A DNA stretch of 64,000 nucleotides from Isochrysis galbana (lineage: Eukaryota; Haptophyta; Isochrysidales; Isochrysidaceae): assembly GCA_018136815.1 (NCBI GenBank), contig CM030931.1, forward strand, positions 5,586,148 to 5,650,147. The letters run 5' to 3'. Position 1 is the stretch's first letter; every line of letters starts with the position of its first letter. Positions 11,271-21,000 of this stretch are shown here, piece after piece. The position numbers were made by a program, and so were the translations under genes. Below the pieces are notes generated by a model that was given only the letters and a program-made list of their open reading frames with translations, ran no database searches and was not told the origin of the DNA.

Positions 11271-11729
11271 ACCCCCAAAATTTTTTTCTTCAGTGTCAGT
11301 GAATATCAGTAGAGCCCTACTCTTTAAAAAAGAGAACTCGTACATCGGATTCGCCATCCACGCATCCACCGTCCACCACCCAGCCATCCACTCTCCTCGG
11401 CTCCTCGCCCTTCTCTTCCTCTTCCCCGATACTCGACGTGAACGGTGCCCCCTCCCCTCCCCCGGCCCCCCCGGCGTACCCAGGGGGCGACGCGCCGCGC
11501 GCACGTCGACCCACGGGCCCATGCATGGGGCATGCTGTGGCGTACTGGCCACAGCTGCGGCATGTTTGCATGTCGCCGTGTCACTGCAGCTTGCAGCTTG
11601 TAGCTTGCCAGTTGGCCCACGCCGCGGTTGGCCAACCCTCGGGCCCAAGCGAAGGAGCAACCATGTGTCATCGGAAAGAATGCCATACTTGGATAATGTC
11701 TAATGTTGGCGCCTGGTCGACAGGCGTAG
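11271..11729. other. Spacer
   Basis: No coding region that I would defend. The stretch after 11272 has a T-run and a palindromic CTCTTTAAAAAAGAG. Confidence 0.3.
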
Positions 11730-11885
11730 GTGACTCGCTGCAGGCCAGGTAAGAGTCGTCATTCCAACAAATGTTACACCGTTTTGATCTTGTCTTGGAA
11801 CGCCTCATCTGGGCGGGCCTCACTTGCAAGATGTCGAAATGCGTTTTCTTTGCCACCTCGGCTGAATATCTCGGCCACCGGCGAG
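11730..11885 (+). mobile_element. Ty3/gypsy reverse transcriptase fragment
   Basis: The frame from 11771 encodes RFDLVLERLIWAGLTCKMSK followed by CVFFATSAEYLGH. This is the gypsy RT palm/thumb signature (VL-x-x-L-x-x-AGL-x-x-K-x-x-KC-x-F-x(5)-YLGH). No catalytic YxDD motif lies nearby and the frame then runs into a minisatellite, so this is a dead fragment. Confidence 0.75.
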
Positions 11886-12213
11886 AAGCGCTCAATGACC
11901 ATCACCCACAGCATACAGCATGGAAAGCGCTCAATCACCATCACCCACAGTATGGAAAAGCGTTCAATCACCATCAGCCTACACGTGGGAACGCGTTCAA
12001 TCGCCATCAGCCCCACCGCATGGAAAAGCCTTCAATCACCATCAGCCTAAGGCGAGAAGCGCTCAATCACCATCACCCACATCAAAGAAAAGCGTTCAAT
12101 CACCATCAGCCTACACGTGGAACGCGTTCAATCGCCATCACCCCCACATCAAAGAAAAGCGTTCAATCACCATCAGCCTACACGTGGGAACGCGTTCAAT
12201 CGCCATCGTCCCA
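11879..12213 (+). repeat. Minisatellite with TTCAATCRCCATCA core
   Basis: At least ten units of about 24-34 bp built on the core TTCAATC(A/G)CCATCA alternate with linkers such as CCTACACGTGGGAACGCG and CACCGCATGGAAAAGCG. All three plus-strand frames stay open over it. An inverted array of the same units lies at 30925-31078, and both arrays have an outer edge at GGCGAGAAGCGCTCAAT. Confidence 0.85.
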
Positions 12214-12487
12214 CACCTAGATTTCAGTCACACTTGGGGGGAAGTTCATCCATCCGAAGAGGGTTCCTTTGTTGGTTACACGCTCGCAACTAGTCGTCAT
12301 CACAGGGCATGCAATCTGGCATATACATAGCGGGATTATAATTGGCGCTGCGACTACGCTTGTTGCCGCCGCGGCCCGGTCGCTTGGGGTCTCCCCGAGG
12401 ATACCAATTTGGGAATCGCTCATGCGTGGCAGCGCACTCTTTGCGAATGCCAGGGAGAGGGGTGGAGGAGAATGGAGAGAGTGAGAG
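12214..12487. other. Spacer between minisatellite and repeat A
   Basis: Nothing recognisable as a gene or RNA. Confidence 0.3.
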
Positions 12488-12957
12488 GGGGGGTTTTGCA
12501 CCCCCCCCGATGGAGTGCGGTAAGAAACGGGCCCCGTTTACGTTAGCAAACGGGCGAAGGGGGGCGGCTGGCGACAGGAGGGGGAGAGGGGAGAAGAAGG
12601 GAGTGGCTCAAGACGTCCTTGTGGCAGGTATCGGGGGGCGCAGTCATTTATTTCTTCGAGGACTGCTCGCGGCGCGAGCTGTAAGGGCCGTTCTGCTTCT
12701 CGACGAGAGGCCCCCCCCCCCCCCCGGTGTTTTTCCCCGGTGAGTCGCCCGACGTAGGTCGGTTCGCTTCACTGGGTTTTCCCTCATTGTAACTTGTGGG
12801 GAGTTATAATGGGAGCCGGGGGTTTGCGAGGGGGAGATTTGAAGGGATGCATATGTGTATGTGTCTGTGCCACCACTTCAAGGCATGCGGGCAGGTGCGC
12901 TGAGGGGTGTCGTGATAGCGTACCGGGCTAGTGCTAGTGGGAGTAGTGGTACTAACG
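12488..12957 (-). repeat. Dispersed repeat A, copy 2 (inverted)
   Basis: The reverse complement of the 330-800 copy over nearly its whole length, including the C/G homopolymer run (here C, about 12712-12724) and the end GGGAGTAGTGGTACTA. It is the most complete second copy. Confidence 0.75.
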
Positions 12958-13034
12958 CTAACGCTCAGTTGTTTTAAGTCTTAAGGCATGCCCAGTGGGC
13001 AGGATAGGCTGTGTGAACCTGTCGTTTGTGTGTT

Positions 13035-13290
13035 GTGGCTTGCAGCTTACAGTCCCCCATGGGGGTCCAGCGTGGCTGCCTTGTGTGGTGTGGCCGGGGC
13101 CACGGGCCGTGTGGCACAACCGGAGTCGCACGCACAGCTCGGCCTCAGAGGGCGGACGCGGCCGCTTCGACAGCGACTGCTCCGCCATGGGAGTTCGGGG
13201 GCCGCCCTCGGCGGGGAGTCAGAACGAGAGGAGGGGAGCGTCGGCGCGCTCCATGGCAACTGACTATAAAGTTAGTGGTTGTGAGCTAAG
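13035..13290 (+). repeat. Dispersed repeat C, copy 1
   Basis: Contains CCCCCATGGGGGTCCAGC, GGCGGACGCGG, GGGGGCCGCCCTCGGCGGGG and GCGCGCTCCATGG, then a terminal ACTATAAAGT hairpin. The same order occurs at 15870-16046 continued at 17013-17105, and its end recurs inverted at 35405-35570. Confidence 0.75.
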
Positions 13291-13504
13291 ATAAGACCTG
13301 CGATTATGAGTGAAGCCGCAGATCGAAGATCATACAGAATCGATCCATGACGGCGCGCCCCTCTAATTGGCAACGGAACACACTCTCAAGGCGGGCGATA
13401 CGCGCATCGTGCAACGATGCATGCGTGTGCATGTGTGTATGCGGTTTACGACAACGAGATCGGCTGCTCAGGCACCCATGCGCCTTCAGATGACGTTGCT
13501 GCTC
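13291..13504. other. Downstream flank of the cysteine synthase gene
   Basis: No gene is seen; probably 3' untranslated and intergenic sequence. Confidence 0.3.
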
Positions 13505-15067
13505 TCAAGCTTGCGATTGCTCGACCTCCTCGACCTCAAGCCCCCACAACCTACCTAGATAACGTTGTCCTCCGTCGCACAGTATAGTAACGATCGTGCT
13601 TCCCGGCGGCAACATTTCCGCCGCCCTGACGACGGCGACGCAGTTCATGCCCGATGAACCGCCGACGAAGAGACCCTCCTCTCGCAGAAGCCGTCGTGCC
13701 ATCTGAATGGAATCCGCGTCGGCTACGCGGATGGCAACGTCCACGCTTGCAGCAGCGAAATTGGATGTCAGTCGGTCGAGGCCCACTCCCTCCATCACGG
13801 TGTCGTATCTGTGCGGAAGCATTAGGGTGGGTGAGCCACCCGTCGGGACACCTGCAGGTCGCCTCCGATTGAGGCTGCCAGACAGTCCCCCCCGCTCGCC
13901 GCCCCGGCGTCCGCGTGATACAGCACCCTCACCGGTTGCGTTTCGCAGTCCGCTCTGACTGCTCGTCTGCGTAGAGTACTCCGTGGGCGACGCGGTTGTA
14001 AAGCGCCGAGCCGGGCGGGTCGGCCAAGAATATCTTGACTCGGGGATTCCTGGCGCGCAGCACGCGTGAGACGCCAGCCAGCGTGCCGCCCGTGCCGGCG
14101 CCCATCACAAATGCGTCGACCTGCCCGTTAGCCTGCTCCCATATCTCCTCCGCAGTCCCCTTTTCATGCGCCCGCCTGCGGTGGAGGCGAGGCGCGAGGG
14201 TCGTCCTCATCTGGGCAGGGGTGCGCGAGCAAGAGGGCGAGGCTGCGAGGATGATCAGTCGTACAGGCAACGCGTGTCGACCTCGAGGCCATGGGCTCGG
14301 TTGCAACATGCAGGGCGAAGCAGGCCACCGGCTACTCGCAGCCTGGCTGCGTCGCCTCGACGCGGGCGCTCACATATTGGCCAGATTCTCGAACTGATCC
14401 GCAAAAATTGAGCCAGCGCCGAGCTCGGCGGCGCGCCTCCTCGCCACGTTGACCGGGTGCTCGGCATCGGCGATTCCAGCCGGCTTGACTAGCTCGAGCG
14501 TAGCGCCGAGGGCGCGGATGAGCTTCTGCTTCTCGAGCGAGAGGTCGTCCGCCGCGACCAGGTGGCACTTATACCCGCGCGCCGCGCAGACGAGCGCCAG
14601 GCTGATTCCTGCATGTGAGCGGGGCGCACGTCGACCGCCGCCGCCAGCGCACGCCGCCGCCTGCAGGCGCTCTCACCAGTGCTGCCAGCGGTGGCCTCGA
14701 CGACCGTCCCCCCTGGCGCGAGCGCCCCGGCATGCTCAGCTTCAGCGACGATGGCTGCGGCCACGCGGTCTTTAGCCGAGCCGCCTGGATTGAGGAACTC
14801 CGCCTTGGCGAGCACGCGGCACCCGGTCTGTGCAGAGAGAGAGGAGAGCTCTAGCAGAGGAGTGCAGCCGATCAGGTCAAGAGAAGAAGAGAGGGCGGCA
14901 TGAGGCCGCCGCCGCCGCCGCCGTGGCGGCCACACACGTGCGAAAGCAAAGGAGAGGGTGCGTGAGGTCCACCGAAGCCAGATCCGCCTGCCAGCCGCGC
15001 CCACCAGCGCGCTCAGCGCGCACGCCGCCACAGCGGACGCCGCGAGCCACGCGCCGCGACGCGCCAT
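13505..15067 (-). CDS. Membrane-anchored cysteine synthase (O-acetylserine sulfhydrylase family), 4 exons
   Basis: A PLP-dependent beta-replacement enzyme of the CysK/CBS fold, expected to form cysteine from an activated serine and sulfide. Exons 15067-14677, 14608-14374, 14175-13933 and 13808-13505 join in phase to 390 residues. The PLP lysine is K99 in [10 protein letters not shown]. The substrate loop (T)AGSTG is split by intron 1. The glycine-rich PLP-phosphate loop is [10 protein letters not shown]. The C-terminal SSG-N and [12 protein letters not shown] motifs are present. Residues 7-26 form a hydrophobic segment followed by an Arg-rich stretch (RRRRRRP), so the enzyme is probably tethered to a membrane, as in fungal mitochondrial cysteine synthase 2-type proteins. 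All introns are GT-AG. Cystathionine beta-synthase activity is less likely because the heme and CBS regulatory domains are missing. Confidence 0.88.
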
Positions 15068-15079
15068 CCATCCAGCGCC

Positions 15080-15190
15080 GACCCGCTCTTTCTACTTCCT
15101 CCGGGGTGTAAAGAAAGGGAGGGAGGGGGAAGGGGGGGAGGGGGGGGAAGGGGGGGGGAGGGGGGGGGGGGGGGGGGGGGGTTAGTGAAG
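15080..15190 (-). repeat. Pyrimidine tract upstream of the cysteine synthase start
   Basis: A plus-strand G/A run that is a C/T run on the coding strand, ending about 15 bases before the ATG. Confidence 0.75.
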
Positions 15191-15869
15191 GGTGAACCGC
15201 CTCAGGTTCTTTTCTTCTTTTCGTATCCGCGCATCGACTCTGGTTAGAATTCTCTGTCGTTCGGCATGCTACTCCATCGTTATAATTCTCTGCGTTCTCT
15301 TGCTCTCTGTCGAAAGCTTCGCGTGGACGCCTAGGACCTAGGACCTTGGGTAAAGTAATGGTAATGGAGCGCCCTCCCTCCCTTTCTCTTTTCTCGATGA
15401 GAAGGGAAGTTTCCCCAACTTTCTTCCACCGATTCCTATTCCTTGTACTTGTAAAAAAACTTCATAATATTCTTACCGCACTCGCGGCGAATGGAACCAC
15501 TACCTACACGTAGTATTTAGACCTGGTCCGGTGGCCTGCGCCCGAAGCCGAGAGGGCGAGGGAGAGTGTGGAGTGTGGTATGTGGGTCTTGGGGTTGGGG
15601 TTGGGGTTTGTCTCTGGCTCATGGCTGGCAAGCCCTCCTTGCCTTGCCACTTGCCAAGGGCCAAGGGGGTGTTTTGAGCGTCTTGCGTCTTGTCAATCTT
15701 TGTTGTCAGTGTGTTGTACCCACGAGGGTCACCCGGTCTCGAGTCGCGCTGCCGTGGCAGCGCGACCGTCACCAAGGTGAGAGGGGCCTCTGCCATAAGG
15801 ATAAGGCATATGCCTATGGAGAGTGTGGCAGGCAGTGTGGTCGTGGTGGTGGTGTGGTGGTGTGGTGGG
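15191..15869. repeat. Spacer containing dispersed repeat E, copy 1
   Basis: From about 15335 to 15435 the phrases TTGGGT, TGGAGCGCCCTC and GAGAAGGGAAGTTTCCCC match 42836-42920 in the same sense. No gene is seen in the rest of this stretch. Confidence 0.55.
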
Positions 15870-16046
15870 ATCTGCAGACTGCCACCCCCCATGGGGGGGG
15901 CCAGCATGTCTGCCTTGCTGGGTGTGGCCGAGGCCACGGGCCGCGGGGTGCGACCGGGGTCGCACTCACGTACTCACGTACCTGTTTGGCCGTTTGGCCT
16001 TTGACGGCGGACGCGGTCGCTTCGACTGCGACAGATCCACGGGGAC
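15870..16046 (+). repeat. Dispersed repeat C, copy 2, left part
   Basis: The homologue of 13035-13200. It is interrupted at ACGGGGAC by a 966-bp insertion and resumes at 17013. Confidence 0.75.
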
Positions 16047-17020
16047 TAAGGAGTTGAATAAGATAGCCAGATATCTAGATATCTACCTATACTACCCGTC
16101 TTTTCAGCTATCTATATCTATCAAGATAGCGCTGGGGTGCTATTAGTATCTATCAAGATAGCAATAGTGAATAGTGAACGATCTGGAACTATCTAGTCAC
16201 TATTAGAGATAGTAGGCTAATAGAGTGCCCTAGACCGCACAAAAACAGAGACGCGGTCTACGACTACAACGTACTACTACTCGCAATTCGCGCCCGCAAG
16301 CAATGCGTGCTCCAACGTCGAATCGGATTTTGCACTCTTAAGATCGTCATGCAACTTGGAACTTGCCAGCCTTCGAGAAAGCGGAAAGCGCGCTCTACTC
16401 CTGCAGAAGAGGCCGGCCGGCGGCCGGCCAAGGTATTGACGCGCCATCTTTGAGACGGAGGCCGGTGCAGCGCGCTTCCGCTTAATGCCATCCTTGCTCT
16501 TCGCAGCCCCACGGGCCCACGGGTGCACGTGGCCGGAGCTTCGCAGCCCCACGGGCCCACGGGTGCACGTGGCCGGTGCTCCGGCCGCCGCAGCTGCGAG
16601 CATCGCGCCGGCAGCCATCACGTTATCACGTTAGAAATGACGCGCGCCGAGTGATGAAATGCGCCGCCTACGGCGCCTCAGATGTGGTGGTGCAAAGGCC
16701 TGGCGTGTGCCTCGCATACTGCCGCTCGCAAGCCTGCAAGGCCGAAGAAGCTCCGCTGCATGCGCATGCGCATGCGCTCCGCGGCCCGACAACAACGTCT
16801 GTATAAGTACAAGCCACTACTTGTACTTGTAAACAAAGGGGAATCCACCTAGATATCTAGATATCTTAGATATCGTAGATATTAGGCAGCTGGAGAGACT
16901 ATTAGTATCTATCAAGATAGCCGCAGAGCACTATCTGTATCTATCAAGATAGGTTCGGCGACCCCCAAACCTATATCTAGATAGTTCAAAACCAAACCTA
17001 TTCAACTCCTTAACGGGGAC
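16039..17020. mobile_element. Non-autonomous DNA transposon with 8-bp target duplication (hAT-like), 966 bp
   Basis: The element spans 16047-17012 with perfect 14-bp terminal inverted repeats TAAGGAGTTGAATA/TATTCAACTCCTTA. It is flanked by the 8-bp direct repeat ACGGGGAC (16039-16046 and 17013-17020). It has no transposase ORF. Inside are AT-rich subterminal TATCTATCAAGATAG repeats near both ends and a GC-rich core with a 36-bp direct duplication (16501-16536 and 16541-16576). An 8-bp duplication is characteristic of hAT elements (also of P and Merlin), so the superfamily is inferred. It splits a copy of repeat C, which proves insertion. Confidence 0.9.
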
Positions 17021-17105
17021 TGGGGGGCCGCCCTCGGCGGGGGGCCCGAAGGAGAGGAGAGGCTCGCTGGCGCGCTCCATCGCGTCTAACTATAAAGTTA
17101 GTTGT
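17013..17105 (+). repeat. Dispersed repeat C, copy 2, right part
   Basis: Continues repeat C after the insertion: GGGGGGCCGCCCTCGGCGGG, GCGCGCTCCATCGCG, then the perfect hairpin CTAACT-ATAA-AGTTAG. Confidence 0.75.
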
Positions 17106-17740
17106 GTAATTCGCCCAAATAAATATCCACAGTAGATGTATCCGGATATTTCTGACAAGGCCTATTCATGCCTTAGCCGCTCGAAACTTGCAATTCATCT
17201 TGCACCTTGCACCTATTCGAGTTTCTAGGACATCCACAACAACTACCGATCCACATATTCACTGATAACTCGGCCACACGCGATTCACTCAAAAACCAAA
17301 GCGTCACCGCTCGCACGCTCGCACTCGTCATTCTGTATTCTGTTCATGTTCGCTGGTGGCTTTATGCTCGAGAGCAATTTCTACATCATATTTCAGCCCT
17401 TCGTCAACGTTGTCGTTGTTCCCTGCTGAATGAAACGATTTGTCCTTACCAGCGTTGAGTGAGTCACGCTGTGGGCTGTGGGGGGATGTTGGACTCCGAG
17501 CTCCGAGCTCGTGTTTTGTAGTCTATCTACGTCTCAGATCTCCTACGAGTGGAGGGAGGGGAACGTATCGTTGTCATCGTCGTTGTCGTGTGAGCGCGCT
17601 AGCTCCATGATGTTCCCCTTGGTCGACTCGTCTACTCACACGATATGGCTATCCATCACTGGTCACTGGCTGGGCCCCCACCGTACTTTAGCCATAGGTT
17701 GGGGTGCTCCCTTGTGCTTGGGGTTCTTTTGTATAATCTC
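17106..17740 (+). mobile_element. Spacer with possible retroelement RNase H remnant
   Basis: The frame 17207-17458 encodes PIHIFTDNSATRDSLKNQS followed by a Leu/Val-rich helix. It resembles the second strand and helix of a retroelement RNase H domain (a TDN-S motif after a hydrophobic strand). Partner domains are absent. The remainder to 17740 holds nothing I recognise. This is a weak call. Confidence 0.35.
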
Positions 17741-18015
17741 TGAGTACGTCCCTCTCCTCTCTGCCCCCCTCTCTACCCTTTCTCTCTCTGCCCCTTCTCC
17801 CCCCCGCCCCCTCCCTCTCCCCCACATACTTTATATTACAAGGTCTTCACTCTTCTCATCTTCTCCTTGGCGCAGCCCATCATCGGCTCTCTTCCCCTCC
17901 CCCCCCCCCCCCCTCCTCCCCATTTCCCCCCGGGCGACCGCACCCCTCCTCCCTCTCTTCCCTTCTCCCCCTTCTTTCTCCCCCCCCCCCCCCCCGGGAC
18001 CCTATCCTCCCCCGA
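17741..18015 (+). repeat. Pyrimidine tract upstream of the F-box/cyclin gene
   Basis: C/T-rich on the coding strand with several C-runs, ending about 8 bases before the ATG. Likely 5' untranslated or promoter sequence. Confidence 0.8.
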
Positions 18016-21000
18016 ATGTCCGAGTCCCTCGCATACGACCTCCCCTCCGAGCTTTGCGCCCAGCTGCTCCGCCGGCTCTCCTGCTGGGAGCTAGTCTCTG
18101 CCTCGCGAGCCTGTGCTCTCTGGAGGGCCACCGCTCGCGCCGAGAGTCTGTGGAGAAGGGCTGCAGAGCACCGGTGGCCGCTCCGCTTCCGGCACGAGTT
18201 TCTCGTTCTCTCTGATTTCGATGCTGGCGGCGCGCCGCCGCTCGTGATGCCCGCATGGGCGAGAGGGGGAGACGAGGGGCAGCTCGAGATGCGAGGGAGG
18301 GAGTACATTGAGCCGCCACACCACCCAAGGCTGCTGCCTCCGCCCGACGCTGATGCGTGAGCGACGCCCGACAGCCCAAAGCTCACGCACACGCGTCTCT
18401 GCGGTGATCCAGTGCAGCGTTGCACGCCCCTCTTGCGCCCTTCTTGCCTTCCGCCCCCCTCTCTTGCCCCGCCTGCGTGCGCGCACGCCGCCTCTCACCC
18501 TGCCTCACTGCCTCACCTTACCGCAGGAGCGAGGCGGAGTGGCGAGCATACTACCTCCAGCATGACCTGTACGAGGCGATGAACGTCGCGCCGGTGCTGC
18601 TTCCCGCTGAGGAGGTGCGCACGCCGCCTCAGCGCCCGACCCCGCACAGGGCGCCCGTGCCAACGCTATCGCTCCCGAGCACCGTGGCGCCGCTCGCAAA
18701 TGACGCTCCTGAGCGCCGGGCCTCTCATCGCGCTCGTTCTGCGCGCAGGTGCACGAGCTCCACGCACGGATCGGCAAGGCGCTGCGTTGGTGCTCGCCTG
18801 TCGTGTCCGCGGTCGCAGTCGAGTTGCCGCGCGGGCGCGGGCTTGTGTCGTACTGCGATCACCTGAAGGACCTCGTCATCGAGGCGCAGCTCCAGCTTCC
18901 CAGTGCTGAGCCGGTCACAAGAGTGCGTTCCCCCCTTTTCCCCAGCACGCGCCGCTGTCCAGTTGAAGCTAGTTCCTGTAAAATCCCCCCGCCCCCATCG
19001 CCGCGTGCAGGTCCGGCAGCGATCCAATGCGCTGCGCCACTGGATCGGCGCCGAGGCCCCGCTCATGCAACTGCGCTCTTTGTGGATGCTCAACACCGTG
19101 CTCACCTACCCTCGGGGCGTCGACGTGAGCCGCCACGCTCGCGGGCCGCGCAACCACATTTCGCCGCAGCCCCACCGTGCGGTCGCGCGCCCCAACGCCG
19201 CCACCGTCATCGCCGCAGGTCTTATCCGACTTCCTCACGCAATGGGGCTCGCCGATGCAAGAGCTCGCTCTCTGCGGCACACGGCTCGGACCCGCATCGG
19301 TCTCCTCGCTCTGCAATGCAATGTGCGAAGCGAGCCCGCTCCATCGGTTGCAGCGCCTCTCGCTCGCCTCGTGCCGGCTGGGCGACGGGGGTGTGCGACG
19401 GCTCTGCGACCAGCTGCGTCACTGCGCGCTGCTCTCCGCGCTCGACTTGTCACACAACGCGATTGGCCCTTTGGGAACCGCGCACGTCGCCAAACTGTTG
19501 GTGCTGGAGCCTGCCGCTGCCAATGGAGCTGACGGCGGCGATCGGGGCGGGGACGGCAGCGTGGGCGAGGGCGATGATGATGGCGACTCCGTGGAGGCGA
19601 TGGACGTGGAGCAGCCCCTGCTCGCGATGGAAGTGGAGAGCACCGGAGTGATGAATGAGACGGAGCCACGACTTACGGGGGAGGAGGCCAATAGCCGCTC
19701 GAGCTGCAGCGATTGTGGCGGCGTGGGCATGAGCGTGGACGTGCCGTCGCGCCCCGCCGACACCCGCCAGGCGCCCATCCGGCTGGTGTACCTCGACCTG
19801 AGCTGCAACCCGCTCGGCGCCGGGGGTGTCGAGTGCATCTCGCTCGCACTCCAGACCAACTCGTGCTTGCGCCATCTAGCGATGCGATATGTCAATGCCA
19901 ACCCACCCGAGGGCGACGCGCGGTGCGTCTGCCCAATTGAGGCGGTGGGCGTCTGCCCAATTGAGGCGGTGGGTGTGTGGCGTGTAGCTGGGGCGGTGAC
20001 TCTGAGCTCTGCCGGCTCCCTCCTTCCGCCCGCAGACTCGAGCCTGCACCGATGTTGCCGCTCCTTCGCTCCTCCTCGCTAAGCACACTCGAGCTGTCCA
20101 ACAACTTCCTCGCCGCCTCCGCACCTGATGTCGATCACATCAGAGATGTGAGGCGCTGCCCACACGTGCCTTGCGTCGCTGCGCCGATGCCATGCTGCGC
20201 CGCTCCGCCTCCCACTGAGGACCCGCGTCGCCACCGCAGGCGCTTGCCGCCTCGCGTAGCCTCAAGACGATCCGCCTCGACCGCTGCTGCATCGGTGGGT
20301 GGCGGCGTGCCCGTGCCATAGCGCGCGGCCTCTTGCTCAATTGCTCGATCACCGAGCTGCAGCTGGGCTACAATGGCATCGGCGCTGCCTCTGGATTGGC
20401 GGCCTCCCGGCTCACTGGAGCTACCGCGCCCAATGTCGGCGTGGACGTATGCGGCGCAGATCCACTCAAGTCGGGAAGTGGAGTCGTGCCTGTAAACGCC
20501 AATGACCCGCCAGTCTCCCTCGCCGTGGACGCCATGTGCCAGGTGCGCCGCCGCGCGCAGCAAGCCCCTTCATGTATGCTGCATTCGTTGCATCGCTCCC
20601 CTCTGCATATACTGCGTACGCCGCGCCGTCCCTTCCGCTTGTGCCGCGTGCGCCACAGCGTCCCGGCCGTCCGGCCACTATGCCTATCCGAGGCGCCTGC
20701 GCCGCTTAAACACAGCGTCCGCTCGCCGCTCCACGTGTGCCATCCCATCCCTGCCTAGGCCTTGCGTGCCAATCCTCGCCTTCGCATCGTGGGCCTGGCT
20801 CACAACTGCCTTGGCGACGCGGGTGCCACCTCCATCACCCTCGCCGCCCTCGACTCGACGTCCCTCACCTCTCTCGACCTTCGGGCCAACGGAATCTCCC
20901 TCACTCGCCTTGCCGCGCTACGCGCGACCATTGAAGCGCGCGGCGGCTTGGCGCTTCCTGAGCTCCCACCCACACGTCATGGAGACCCCTCCCGCCACCT

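Noticed and set aside
11730-12330. Protein-coding gene formed by the RT fragment plus minisatellite
   Set aside because: All three frames are open over the minisatellite because of its composition, and the RT part lacks the catalytic motif.
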